Shown: positions 5,317-12,727 of the stretch, piece by piece
How positions within the stretch are numbered: the first letter of the stretch is position 1
Layout of the letters: each line of letters starts with the position of its first letter
Origin: a virus
DNA: 23,538 bases
Direction: 5' to 3' (one strand)
Virus record (IMG/VR): IMGVR_UViG_3300010413_000176
Coordinates: 1-23,538 of that record
The notes under the pieces: model-generated
What the model saw: only the letters and a program-made list of their open reading frames with translations
Database searches by the model: none
What the model was told of the DNA's origin: nothing
Program-made: the position numbers and the translations under genes

Positions 5317-6672
5317 ATGCCAGTCTACGAGCTTCGTAGTGGAAAGCCAGGAGAAGCACACTATACGCCATATGGAGTGATACGAGAAGCCATCCTATGC
5401 CATGATCCAGAGCTCATGGTGACTGGGCCGGCAGACACTGGCAAGAGCATCGGGATGCTCAACATGCTCCATATGAACGCAATCAAGTATCCTAATTCGT
5501 CTCTAGTCATTGCACGCAAAACCTTAACAAGTGTACATGCTACAATCCTACAGACCTACTTGCACAAGGTTCTCACACCAGAGGACATCAGCAGCAAGTT
5601 TGTCAACATCTACGGCAACAACAAGCCTGAGTGGTTCCAATATGCCAATGGATCGCGGATCTGGGTCTCTGGACTGGATCGTCCAGAGAAGATCCTATCA
5701 GCAGAGCACGACTTGATATACGTCGCGCAGGCCGAAGAGATCACCTTGGTTGACTGGGAGACGCTGACAACTCGTGTGACAGGGCGTGCAGGACACATGC
5801 CTTTTCCGCGCCTCGTTGGTGACTGTAATCCCGCCTCCCAGTCACATTGGGTGTTGCAGCGGAACAAAGCAGGGCACTTGACCATGTTCTATTCTCGCCA
5901 TCAGGACAATCCCGACCTGTACGATCAAGAAACAGGTCAGATCACACCAGAGGGAGAACGTAGACTTGGACGGCTCAAGCGGCTGACCGGCCACCGCTAC
6001 AAGCGCCTGTATCTCGGCCTCTGGGCACCACCGGAGGGAGCGATCTTCGATATGTACGACGAGGACGTACACAAGGTCGTACACTTTGTACCACCGTCCA
6101 CGTGGCCGAGGTTCGTGGGGATAGACCCGTTCGGGGCCAAGATTGCAGCGGTCTGGATCGCATATGATCCAAAGGGAGCTGCCCTGCACGTGTATCGAGA
6201 ATACGTCCAACCATTCGGCGTGACCACGGGAAAGCACGTCGAGCAGATCCTGGATATGTCGGGGTACGGGCCTACCGGACAACCCAGACCTGGGCAAGCC
6301 GAAGCCATCTTTGCTTGGGTTGGGGGTGGACCATCCGAGCGACAGGCACGGCTAGACTTTTCAGGATACGGCATACCGTTGCAGCCGTCGCCGATCAAAG
6401 ATGTGTGGGCTGGCATTGACCGGATCGCGGCGTTGATGCGTGAGGGGAGCCTGTTCATACACGACAACTGTGTGGAGCTTTTGTCTGAGATCGGGGAGTA
6501 TCGGCGCAAGCTGGACAACAAGACTGGGGAGTACACAGACACGATTGAGGCAAAGGACTCTTACCACACGATCGACAGCTTGCGCTACATCCTCTCCTGG
6601 CTGACTGGATCAGGTGAGGAGACAAGGACCACCATCATTGACCGATCGATACCGATCGGCCCGAGGTTGTGA
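5317..6672 (+). CDS. terL: Terminase large subunit (ATPase-nuclease)
   Basis: A 451-residue protein, a usual size for TerL. The N-terminal ATPase has Walker A GPADTGKS (37-44), a Walker B-like segment DLIYVAQAEE (132-141) with the catalytic acid at E140/E141, and a coupling motif GDCNPASQSHW (168-178). The C-terminal RNase H-like nuclease starts at RFVGIDPFG with D270 and ends at DSYHTIDSLRYIL with D414 and D420 as likely metal ligands. It drives DNA into the prohead through the portal and cuts the concatemer. It follows TerS after 6 bp and precedes the portal module. Confidence 0.93.
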   Translation: MPVYELRSGKPGEAHYTPYGVIREAILCHDPELMVTGPADTGKSIGMLNMLHMNAIKYPNSSLVIARKTLTSVHATILQTYLHKVLTPEDISSKFVNIYGNNKPEWFQYANGSRIWVSGLDRPEKILSAEHDLIYVAQAEEITLVDWETLTTRVTGRAGHMPFPRLVGDCNPASQSHWVLQRNKAGHLTMFYSRHQDNPDLYDQETGQITPEGERRLGRLKRLTGHRYKRLYLGLWAPPEGAIFDMYDEDVHKVVHFVPPSTWPRFVGIDPFGAKIAAVWIAYDPKGAALHVYREYVQPFGVTTGKHVEQILDMSGYGPTGQPRPGQAEAIFAWVGGGPSERQARLDFSGYGIPLQPSPIKDVWAGIDRIAALMREGSLFIHDNCVELLSEIGEYRRKLDNKTGEYTDTIEAKDSYHTIDSLRYILSWLTGSGEETRTTIIDRSIPIGPRL

Positions 6673-6687
6673 AAGGGGAGAACAGAG

Positions 6688-6852
6688 ATGACTGACTTCT
6701 ACTCTTGGTACTCGGTCAAAGAGGCCGCATGGAACTTTGGGATGGCGCTGGGTTTCATTGGGGATGGTCTCCGTAACCTATGGTGGGCTCTTGCATCCTT
6801 TGCAGAGTGGTCATGGTATTCGCTGAAAGGGGAGAGCGATGATCGCAATTAG
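6688..6852 (+). CDS. Trp-rich 54-residue protein, copy 1
   Basis: The ATG is at 6688 behind GAAAGGGGAG. The product is 54 residues, with FYSWYSVKEAAWNFGMALGF followed by GLRNLWWALASFAEW and the tail SLKGESDDRN. It aligns end to end without gaps with the product at 6963-7127, and the two genes share an identical 18-bp stretch (6772-6789 and 7047-7064) plus a 13-bp RBS-containing stretch. Eight or so aromatic positions suggest an amphipathic membrane-associated or protein-packing helix pair. Function unknown; it lies between terminase and portal. It overlaps the next ATG by 14 bp. Confidence 0.7.
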   Translation: MTDFYSWYSVKEAAWNFGMALGFIGDGLRNLWWALASFAEWSWYSLKGESDDRN

Positions 6853-7051
6853 CATACCCGTTGCGCTGCTCACATTCTTGCTGGGAGTGGTCGCGGGGAT
6901 CGTCTTGATGATACTGTTGGCGTGGTGGCTGAATCGCCGGCAGAGTGTGAAAGGGAAGAACGATGCCCGAATGCTACACCTGGTACTGGATAAAGGGAGC
7001 CTTTTGGCATACTGCCATGGCATCCAGTCACATATGGGGTGCACTTCGTAA
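6839..7051 (+). CDS. Small single-pass membrane protein between the Trp-rich pair
   Basis: A 70-residue protein with GAAAGGGGAG upstream of the ATG. Residues ~4-30 (ISIPVALLTFLLGVVAGIVL and on) form one long transmembrane segment followed by a positive stretch (NRRQSVKGK), predicting a cytoplasmic C-terminus. It starts inside the end of Trp-rich copy 1 and ends inside copy 2, so all three genes are interlocked. A holin or other envelope role is possible but not supported by position alone. Confidence 0.65.
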   Translation: MIAISIPVALLTFLLGVVAGIVLMILLAWWLNRRQSVKGKNDARMLHLVLDKGSLLAYCHGIQSHMGCTS

Positions 7052-7127
7052 CCTATGGTGGGCTGGACTTTCCTTTGTTGAATGGGGGTTATTGTTGCTG
7101 AAAGGGGAGCACGAGGAACAGACATGA
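6963..7127 (+). CDS. Trp-rich 54-residue protein, copy 2
   Basis: The ATG is at 6963 behind AAAGGGAAG. The product is 54 residues, with CYTWYWIKGAFWHTAMASSH followed by GALRNLWWAGLSFVEW and the tail LLKGEHEEQT. Shared positions with copy 1 include WY, AxW, LRNLWWA, SFxEW and LKGE. Every matched landmark is displaced by exactly 275 bp, showing a tandem duplication. Its TGA overlaps the portal ATG (ATGA at 7124), which supports real translation. It overlaps the membrane protein gene in another frame over 6963-7051. Confidence 0.7.
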   Translation: MPECYTWYWIKGAFWHTAMASSHIWGALRNLWWAGLSFVEWGLLLLKGEHEEQT

Positions 7128-8938
7128 CACTACGAACCCAGCTCGCTGACTGGCTTGCACCACAGCGGGTACAAGAAACGCTGAAACTCGAAAAGGAACT
7201 CGAAAAGACCCGCTCCGATGCCATTGCAATGACCTCTGCCCTGGCAACATTCGGGGACATCCTACGGGATACCGTCTCTGGTGTCCCCCTCGTCCCCAGC
7301 GAGATCGCATCAAAGCTCACTGAGGGCGGTGTAGATGAGGTCATCCTGCAGCAGCTCATCTACCAGCTTGGGTACGACCAGCTTTCCTCTCTCTCCTCCA
7401 CAGTAGACGAATCGGGACAGGAACGGGAGGCCCTCGTCAAGCAGGCCAGGACCATGTTCAAGTACTCCCCGCTGGTCCAGTTCTCGATCTGGTTGTGGAC
7501 GGGGTGGGGACTGGGGGACCGGATCACTATCACTCTGGAGAATGACCAGGCACAAAAGATCTGGGACGAGTTCTGGACTGCCGAACGCAACGAGTCCATC
7601 TTTGGTGCTGACCAGATCCACGAGCTCTCCGACTGGCTGCTGGTCAACGGCAACCGGTTTGTGGCCTTGTTCACGGCCACCAGTGGGGAGAACGCCGGCC
7701 AGACGACCGCGCGCATTTTGGACCAGGACGAGGTGACACCTATTGCCAACCCGGAGGACCGGCTTGACGTGTGGTTCTACAAGCGGGCCGTAACGACCAC
7801 CACGGGCATAGGCGGAGATACATACTACTACCCCGACTACAAGACGGCGATGGGTGACGGGGGACTGCTGGAAAAGCGATGGGCTACCCTGCTACAGAAA
7901 AAGGTGGTGTCTGACCGCGATAAGCGGGCCGATAAGCTCAAGGCCGGCACGACGGTCTGTATCTTCCACGTCGCACACAACCAGAAGGACGAAAAGTCAC
8001 CGCTGGGCTGGCCGCTGACCACGACCTCGGGCGCGTGGGTACGGGGCCACAAGCAGTTCAGCGAGGCACGTCTTGGGGTGGCGATGGCGATCGCGCAGTT
8101 CGTGCGCCGGTCAAAGGTGCAGGGAGGAAGCCGTGCGGTCAAGTCGGTGATTGCACAGGTAGCGTCTACCCTGTCGCGCAACAACTACCTGGACAGAAAC
8201 CCTCCTGGCGCTGCTGGTTCAACGCATGTAGAGAACTCAGCCGTGGACACCGAAGAACTCCCCATGCGCACCGGGGCCAGCGATGCCAAGGACGACAATG
8301 CGATGTTCTCGTGGATGGCACTGTTGGGAATGGGCCTCTTCCCGACGTCTGCCGGTCTGGATACCTCCCGCTGGGCAACCGCCGTTGAAATGGACAAGGC
8401 CCAGAGTATGATCTTTGAGCGGTACCAGCGTTTCTGGACGGCACAGTTCAAGAAGCTGGTGAGGATCGTCCTGATGCTTGAGAGCAAGTATGGTGCCGTC
8501 AAGCTGACAGTTGAGAAGACCATCGCTGACATCAGCACGGACTCGTTCTCCCTGTCCGACTACCCGGCGGTCAGCAAGTCTGTGGCCGACCAAGTGGACA
8601 AGATGCTGACGCCCTATGTGGAGAAGGGTCTGATCAAGGACGACACGGCGAGGCAGCTCCTGGCGATGCTGTGGCGGATGTCCACCGATGCCCTGGGGAG
8701 TGGTGTGAGCAGGGACCTGACCACACCGGAGGCGTTTGGCGTAGGCGACGAAGAGGAGGCACCGGACAACAGCGAACCCGCAGTCGGTGACGAGGAGGAC
8801 GAGGTAGAGCCCGGTATGGAGGAGCTACAGGGGAGGCAGTTCGCACAGGCACTACGTAGTCTACAGCTTGGGGAGACCACACCGGCGCAGTTTGCAGAGT
8901 GGGCTTTTGAGGTGGTGGGTGATGCCATCGCTAGCTGA
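7124..8938 (+). CDS. Portal protein
   Basis: A 604-residue protein. The start at 7124 (ATGA overlap, GAGG upstream) is preferred over an in-frame ATG at 7082. The N-terminus has a short coiled coil (ETLKLEKELEKTR). A core typical of portals follows: YSPLVQFSIWLWTGWGLGD, TLENDQAQKIWDEFW, ELSDWLLVNGNRFVALF and VAHNQKDEKSPLGWP, leading to a long helical stem and a C-terminal acidic tail (GDEEEAPDNSE, GDEEDEVEPG). Portals form the dodecameric DNA gate at one capsid vertex and dock the terminase. The position right after TerL and before a MuF-type gene supports the call. Confidence 0.88.
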   Translation: MTLRTQLADWLAPQRVQETLKLEKELEKTRSDAIAMTSALATFGDILRDTVSGVPLVPSEIASKLTEGGVDEVILQQLIYQLGYDQLSSLSSTVDESGQEREALVKQARTMFKYSPLVQFSIWLWTGWGLGDRITITLENDQAQKIWDEFWTAERNESIFGADQIHELSDWLLVNGNRFVALFTATSGENAGQTTARILDQDEVTPIANPEDRLDVWFYKRAVTTTTGIGGDTYYYPDYKTAMGDGGLLEKRWATLLQKKVVSDRDKRADKLKAGTTVCIFHVAHNQKDEKSPLGWPLTTTSGAWVRGHKQFSEARLGVAMAIAQFVRRSKVQGGSRAVKSVIAQVASTLSRNNYLDRNPPGAAGSTHVENSAVDTEELPMRTGASDAKDDNAMFSWMALLGMGLFPTSAGLDTSRWATAVEMDKAQSMIFERYQRFWTAQFKKLVRIVLMLESKYGAVKLTVEKTIADISTDSFSLSDYPAVSKSVADQVDKMLTPYVEKGLIKDDTARQLLAMLWRMSTDALGSGVSRDLTTPEAFGVGDEEEAPDNSEPAVGDEEDEVEPGMEELQGRQFAQALRSLQLGETTPAQFAEWAFEVVGDAIAS

Positions 8939-9608
8939 CCTCCACGAGCAGGGCCCTGTCTCCAAGTTCAACGCCACATCTGAGTCCACAGGTGAACGGT
9001 CCTACGCCCTCGCCATTCGGAGCGGTGCGCTTGGGCTGCTCCGGGACGTGCTATCACAGTCCGAGTTTCTGGACTCTCTCTATGCCATCGTTCTACGTGG
9101 CCTGACAGGTGCATTCCGTGAGGGGTTCACTAAGGCCAAAGTGGACCCGGAGAACCTGAACACACCGGACTATCTACCCGAGCGGATGGCCCTGGACAAG
9201 CTGATCCTCGACAACCAGGCACGGATCATCCCGTTTACCAGCTACATCCTACAGCAGCGGCAGGACGTGTACAACCAGGGCAAGAAGGCACTGGCCATTC
9301 AGCACGTCGTCAATCGGACGATCCTGTGGGCCAACCAATACGACAAGGCGCGGCAAGAGGCGTACACGATGGTGAGCGGGGATGCGCCACAAATCTGGAT
9401 CTATGGCGATACCGTCAGGCATTGTGATTCGTGCTCTACCTACGAAGGCAGGATCTATCGTGCGTCCACCTGGGCAGCACATGGGGCCATCCCGAAAAGC
9501 TCTCGGCTGTGTTGCGAGGGATGGCGCTGTCTCTGTAAGTTAGAGCCTGCACCACCTGGATCGCGCATCACACCGGGGCGCTTCCCTGAGAGCGCCTTGT
9601 GCAACTAG
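8922..9608 (+). CDS. MuF-type minor head protein
   Basis: A 228-residue protein. The ATG at 8922 overlaps the portal by 17 bp and follows GAGGTGGTGGGTG; a longer in-frame start at 8868 lies deep in the portal gene. The N-terminal two-thirds is helical. The last ~50 residues hold the Cys-rich signature of Mu gpF/SPP1 gp7-like proteins: HCDSCSTYEGRIYRASTW, then GAIPKSSRLCC and CLCKLEP, a likely metal site. These proteins sit inside the head next to the portal and are needed for head morphogenesis. The gene directly follows the portal, as in most MuF phages. Confidence 0.8.
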   Translation: MPSLADLHEQGPVSKFNATSESTGERSYALAIRSGALGLLRDVLSQSEFLDSLYAIVLRGLTGAFREGFTKAKVDPENLNTPDYLPERMALDKLILDNQARIIPFTSYILQQRQDVYNQGKKALAIQHVVNRTILWANQYDKARQEAYTMVSGDAPQIWIYGDTVRHCDSCSTYEGRIYRASTWAAHGAIPKSSRLCCEGWRCLCKLEPAPPGSRITPGRFPESALCN

Positions 9609-9618
9609 GGGAGAAACG

Positions 9619-9849
9619 ATGGATAGTCAACTAAAGTGGTCAGTAGAGAATGGTATACTTGAATGTTGGGCGGAAGGATTCCCTATGGTGAAAAGCCGAA
9701 AAGTAGCACTTGATCTATCTCGTGTTTCCCATATAGTAGATCATGAAGACGGGATATGCTGGGTTCACGTAGAGAATCTTGGCTATAGCGTCGCTGTTCC
9801 ATACGATGACCTACTCAAGCTATGGAAAGCGTGGAAGGTAGAGCACTAG
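9619..9849 (+). CDS. Hypothetical small beta-rich protein
   Basis: A 76-residue protein with GGGGAGAAA before the ATG. It appears beta-rich (LKWSVENGILECWAEGF, HEDGICWVHVENLGYSVAV) with a short C-terminal helix containing three Trp or Tyr residues. No signal, membrane segment or Cys pair is seen. Family unrecognised. It lies in the gap between the head module and the Tat-signal gene. Confidence 0.65.
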   Translation: MDSQLKWSVENGILECWAEGFPMVKSRKVALDLSRVSHIVDHEDGICWVHVENLGYSVAVPYDDLLKLWKAWKVEH

Positions 9850-9860
9850 GGGAGGAAACA

Positions 9861-10136
9861 ATGACCACATTCACACCAGAAGAGGAGCAGATTCATACTG
9901 CACTCGCTGATCTGCAATCACAAATGGATGACCTACACGGACAGATCTACGATCTTAGGGAACAGCAAGATCTGATCCGCGGACAGTGCAAGCACGGTAA
10001 GATTAGAACCGCACATTTGCCCACAGGCAGCACTTATGCGCGCTGTGAGATCTGCGATCGTGAGTGGTGGGACTGGGAAGGCGGGATGCCGGAAAGTGTA
10101 CTAGAGGAGGAGAGGCAGCATGCTAACCCGTCGTGA
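9861..10136 (+). CDS. Coiled-coil protein with a C-terminal zinc-finger-like motif
   Basis: A 91-residue protein. The start at 9861 follows GGGGAGGAAAC; a longer frame from 9822 runs into the previous gene. Residues ~5-45 form a coiled coil (LADLQSQMDDLHGQIYDLRE), followed by CKHG and CEICDREWWDW, which could bind one metal. This coiled coil plus treble-clef layout is common among small phage proteins of unknown role. It overlaps the next gene by 17 bp. Confidence 0.7.
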   Translation: MTTFTPEEEQIHTALADLQSQMDDLHGQIYDLREQQDLIRGQCKHGKIRTAHLPTGSTYARCEICDREWWDWEGGMPESVLEEERQHANPS

Positions 10137-10593
10137 CTTTCTCAGGGGCCTGCTTGCTACCGCCGGTGCTGCAATGGTGGCACGGAATGGCATCTTGCAG
10201 CCGACAGAAGAGGTCAAGCAGGTAGAGCAGGACACTGCGCGTCCAGACCGTACCATCTTCGACATGGCGCAGAATACGTGGCGGCAAGACATGTTCCAGG
10301 CAGGATACCAGACTGCCGAGATGTTCATAGAGGGGATCGATGGAAGCGTCTATGTCAACACTGGCACACTGCCTATCAACTTTGAATCTCCTGTCTATGT
10401 GGACCAGAGAACTGGAAAACTTGTCCCTTTAGAATACATAAAGCGACCTGTCCAAAACGCTAGTCGCTATAGTTTTTTTGGCTATATCATAGCATCAGAA
10501 ACAGTGTTAGTCCACTTTAATTCTGACACACCAGCGGATCAGCTACGACCCAGCGATGTGATCTACACATGTGAAAGCTGGATAGACGCTTAG
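10120..10593 (+). CDS. Tat-signal protein of unknown function
   Basis: A 157-residue protein with GAGGAGGAGAGG before the ATG. The N-terminus MLTRRDFLRGLLATAGAAMV matches the twin-arginine signal almost perfectly (T-R-R-D-F-L-R plus a mildly hydrophobic core). There is no clear AxA cleavage site, so the signal could remain as an anchor. The mature part starts with a charged linker (EEVKQVEQDTARPDR), then MFQAGYQTAEMF and beta-rich segments. I recognise no enzyme family and see no cofactor motif, although Tat substrates normally fold before export. It lies in the head operon and overlaps the previous gene. Confidence 0.75.
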   Translation: MLTRRDFLRGLLATAGAAMVARNGILQPTEEVKQVEQDTARPDRTIFDMAQNTWRQDMFQAGYQTAEMFIEGIDGSVYVNTGTLPINFESPVYVDQRTGKLVPLEYIKRPVQNASRYSFFGYIIASETVLVHFNSDTPADQLRPSDVIYTCESWIDA

Positions 10594-10600
10594 GAGTCCC

Positions 10601-10885
10601 ATGGAACCCAAACCCCGCTATCGAACACGCATAGACCAACTTTCAACCTGCCCTTGGCGTGACATCGTGAACAGGCTCCAGAAGGAAGTGTGTATGGTCG
10701 CGCCGTCCGGGGCTGCACTGGTAGAACTCCGTGTGCTCGTGCTAAATGGAGATCCAGTCCAGTGGTTCGAGCCGAAGATCACACGCCTTGAACCAAAGCG
10801 AACGGCTAGCCAGTTTCTGGAGGTGTTCGTCAGCGAGACGAGGGCAGAGGTAGAGAGTGAGGGGGATACAGAAAGGAGCGACTAG
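10601..10885 (+). CDS. Hypothetical protein, last gene of the packaging operon
   Basis: A 94-residue protein with AGGAG six bases before the ATG. It looks like a small alpha/beta protein (DIVNRLQKEVCMV, ALVELRVLVLNGDPVQWFEP) with an acidic, probably disordered tail (ETRAEVESEGDTERSD). No family recognised. It ends the operon that began at 4873; the next + strand gene is 286 bp away behind its own promoter. Confidence 0.6.
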   Translation: MEPKPRYRTRIDQLSTCPWRDIVNRLQKEVCMVAPSGAALVELRVLVLNGDPVQWFEPKITRLEPKRTASQFLEVFVSETRAEVESEGDTERSD

Positions 10886-10927
10886 GACGACCTGCAGGAG
10901 TGTGCATCCGAGGCCACGATTGCGGGA

Positions 10928-10964
10928 ACACAAAAGACGCCGGTTAGCCCCAGCGCCTTTGTGC
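10928..10964 (-). terminator. Hairpin terminator reading from the minus strand
   Basis: In - strand RNA, GCACAAAGGCGC (10964-10953) pairs with GCGTCTTT-T-GTGT (10940-10928) over 12 bp with one bulge and two G-U wobbles, around a 12-nt loop that can add a GG/CC pair. The U-rich end (CUUUUGUGUU) makes it a plausible terminator. In + strand RNA the wobbles become A-C mismatches, but a weaker hairpin remains that might also end transcription from the packaging operon. It lies about 25 nt after the predicted start of the - strand promoter at 10993-11021. Confidence 0.6.
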
Positions 10965-10992
10965 GTTTCTGTTAGGAGGAAAAGGTAGACCC

Positions 10993-11021
10993 ATTATAGC
11001 ACATCTGGTGGCCCAAGTCAA
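10993..11021 (-). promoter_or_regulatory. Minus-strand sigma-70 promoter with no gene behind it
   Basis: On the - strand, TTGACT (11021-11016, one mismatch) and a perfect TATAAT (10998-10993) are separated by exactly 17 bp. Transcription would start near 10986 and meet the hairpin at 10964-10928, giving an RNA of about 60 nt. No open reading frame is seen on that strand just downstream, so the product would be a small non-coding RNA, possibly antisense to the end of the packaging operon transcript. Confidence 0.7.
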
Positions 11022-11042
11022 GCACGAGTTTGTAACTTGTAC

Positions 11043-11071
11043 TTGACAAAGCCGTAAACTTGGTGTATAAT
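11043..11071 (+). promoter_or_regulatory. Consensus sigma-70 promoter of the virion operon
   Basis: TTGACA (11043-11048) and TATAAT (11066-11071) with a 17-bp spacer; all twelve hexamer bases match consensus. The start would be near 11078, leaving a leader of about 94 nt before the ATG at 11172. It is divergent from the - strand promoter at 10993-11021, with 21 bp between the -35 boxes. Those bases contain related ACTTG/CAAGT words that could be an operator. Confidence 0.88.
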
Positions 11072-11102
11072 CTGACTAACAAAAGTTCATATACTAAGCG
11101 CA

Positions 11103-11151
11103 GAAGGAAGGCGCACCTTTGCACACCGCAAGGGCGCGTCTTTCTTTGTTT
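11103..11151 (+). terminator. Leader hairpin with T tract, attenuator-like
   Basis: A 12-nt arm (11103-11114) pairs with 11136-11147 with three G-U wobbles. After one A-C mismatch, CCTTTGC (11116-11122) pairs with GCAAGGG (11128-11134), closing a 5-nt loop. The stem of about 19 bp is followed by GTTTT. It lies roughly 25 nt after the predicted transcription start and 21 bp before the first gene, so unless it is antiterminated it would stop the virion operon. The G-U pattern shows it is built for + strand RNA. Confidence 0.65.
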
Positions 11152-11171
11152 TAGGGACAATGTGAGGGACT

Positions 11172-11648
11172 ATGCTTCCGACATTTCCATATCCACCCGG
11201 CTGGTCAAACCCCCAAACCGTGCGTGCAAGTGCTGCTCTACCAGCAGCCGGTGCGTGGGATGCGACACCCACGGCACTGGTGTCTGCCTATGCCACGTCC
11301 CTCAACTTGCATTTCACCTACACCAGAGGGGCAGTGGGTGGCGCGTTTGACTTTCAGCTCGAGGTATCCCCCTATGCCGTGGCTGCAAACGTTCCTGCCG
11401 GCGCCGCAGAGTGGGTAACGGAATCGCTCTATGCACCCGGGGCAGTCGTGGCCGGGGCAGATTCTACATCCCTCGTCCAGCGGGAGCTACAGAGCTACAC
11501 GTCCCAGGGGGCAGCGGCTGAGGACTTTGTTTTTGGACCGATCGCGTTCAGCTTCAACGTAGAACGCTACCGTGTACGTGCTCGTGAATCCGGCGTAGTC
11601 GGTACACCCGGCACGCTCCAGATCACGGGTGAGCTATCCCAACAATAG
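11172..11648 (+). CDS. Probable virion protein, beta-rich
   Basis: A 158-residue protein with GTGAGGGA before the ATG. It appears to be all beta (LVSAYATSLNLHFTYTRGAV, AFDFQLEVSPYAV, FGPIAFSFNVERYRVRARE) with small residues between strands, like a beta-sandwich decoration, neck or fibre-associated protein. No signal peptide, Cys or catalytic motif is seen. It is the first gene of the virion operon and is followed by two other beta-rich proteins. The precise role is unknown. Confidence 0.65.
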   Translation: MLPTFPYPPGWSNPQTVRASAALPAAGAWDATPTALVSAYATSLNLHFTYTRGAVGGAFDFQLEVSPYAVAANVPAGAAEWVTESLYAPGAVVAGADSTSLVQRELQSYTSQGAAAEDFVFGPIAFSFNVERYRVRARESGVVGTPGTLQITGELSQQ

Positions 11649-11649
11649 A

Positions 11650-11778
11650 ATGACAGACACCGGCACAATGGGGCAAAACACCTATCTGTGGGCCACCGTG
11701 ATGCGTGCAGAACGCTCCGACCCAATTTATAGCAAAGGGCTCTCTAGGTGCTGGTGTCTGCATGGAGTGACAATATGA
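11650..11778 (+). CDS. Possible 42-residue protein
   Basis: An ATG at 11650, one base after the previous stop, opens a 42-codon frame that ends in an ATGA overlap with the next gene at 11775. There is no clear ribosome site, so translation would depend on re-initiation. The product (MTDTGTMGQNTYLWATVMRA, then a Cys- and Trp-containing end) has no recognisable domain. It may simply be a spacer. Confidence 0.35.
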   Translation: MTDTGTMGQNTYLWATVMRAERSDPIYSKGLSRCWCLHGVTI

Positions 11779-12164
11779 GTGGACGGGGACCGGGACTGAC
11801 AGGCGTCACATATCTAGCTGGTGGGGTAGGCATCGTCGGGAACGTGGCACAGGCGACGGGTACGATCGAGTACGACGAGACGAACGCAGCGGAGCAGGAT
11901 GTAGTCACATTGACCATTCCGATCCGGTCCAAAATTGGCTCCCTCTGGTTCGACTTTGTGAACGTCACGCAGAACACGACGATCCGCCTGTACCATAAGA
12001 TCGATCTGACCAACTACCGCCTATTCCAGTCCAATGCCTGGGTCGTGGCAGACCCAGATGGTGTGCTCATTGACGGGTTCACGGCCTACAGTGACGTGAA
12101 GGTATCCTTCCAGTGTGGCGGGGGTGGTGCCGGGTCCGTTGACGTTCGTTACGCGGTGGTCTAA
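11775..12164 (+). CDS. Probable virion protein, beta-sandwich type
   Basis: A 129-residue protein. The start at 11775 follows GGAGTGA; a frame from 11748 is longer but lacks a ribosome site. After a Gly-rich N-terminus the sequence shows strands such as VVTLTIPIRSKIGSLWFDFV, TTIRLYHKIDLTNYRLF and VKVSFQCGGGG. Proteins of this appearance are common in phage virion modules and are presumed structural. The TAA overlaps the next start (TAATG), so this gene and the next are probably co-translated partners. Confidence 0.65.
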   Translation: MSGRGPGLTGVTYLAGGVGIVGNVAQATGTIEYDETNAAEQDVVTLTIPIRSKIGSLWFDFVNVTQNTTIRLYHKIDLTNYRLFQSNAWVVADPDGVLIDGFTAYSDVKVSFQCGGGGAGSVDVRYAVV

Positions 12165-12724
12165 TGCCAAGATACAACCAGACTTCTACCGAGCTGATAG
12201 ATCGTGAGGCTGTTGATGGTCTCTCTGGCGTGGTAGACTCGCTGGCCTATAAGATATGTGAGGCTGAGCATCACGTCCACAACCGTGGTCGATTCTGGGG
12301 ATCCAACGGTGCAGCGACTGAGACCAACGCGATCGAGGCCAACGTAGACGCACCCTTTGTGGCTATGTCTGGCAATGATATGTGGGGAACGGCAATCCCT
12401 ATCTGTGGTACAGGGGACGATCCAACCGATGGATTGGGTGACAAGTTTGATCCACATCTTGTGCTGGTTACAGACACGGATCATACGACCCCCTATCGTA
12501 TCCGATTGATCTACGGTACTGGGACAAGCGGAGAGGCGATTGCAGCAGACCAGTGGTCAGAAGAGATGTTTATCACGTCTGGGGGGCCTTTTCTCTCGGG
12601 TACTCCTGTAGACTTTATTATGGAACGGGTTGACGTTGGCTCAAAGTTGTGGGTTCAGGTGTGGAATGCAACTGATGAATCGACCGTCTCCTTTTTCTGG
12701 GGCTGCCACCCATACGCGGGGTGA
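12164..12724 (+). CDS. Probable virion protein, beta-rich
   Basis: A 186-residue protein starting in the TAATG overlap. The N-terminus is helical (TELIDREAVDGLSGVVDSLA) and His-containing (EAEHHVHNRG). The rest is beta-rich (PHLVLVTDTDHTTPYRIRLI, VDFIMERVDVGSKLWVQVWN, VSFFWGCHPYAG). It reads like a virion surface or fibre-associated protein. No enzyme motif is seen. It directly precedes the capsid protease gene. Confidence 0.65.
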   Translation: MPRYNQTSTELIDREAVDGLSGVVDSLAYKICEAEHHVHNRGRFWGSNGAATETNAIEANVDAPFVAMSGNDMWGTAIPICGTGDDPTDGLGDKFDPHLVLVTDTDHTTPYRIRLIYGTGTSGEAIAADQWSEEMFITSGGPFLSGTPVDFIMERVDVGSKLWVQVWNATDESTVSFFWGCHPYAG

Positions 12725-12727
12725 TGA

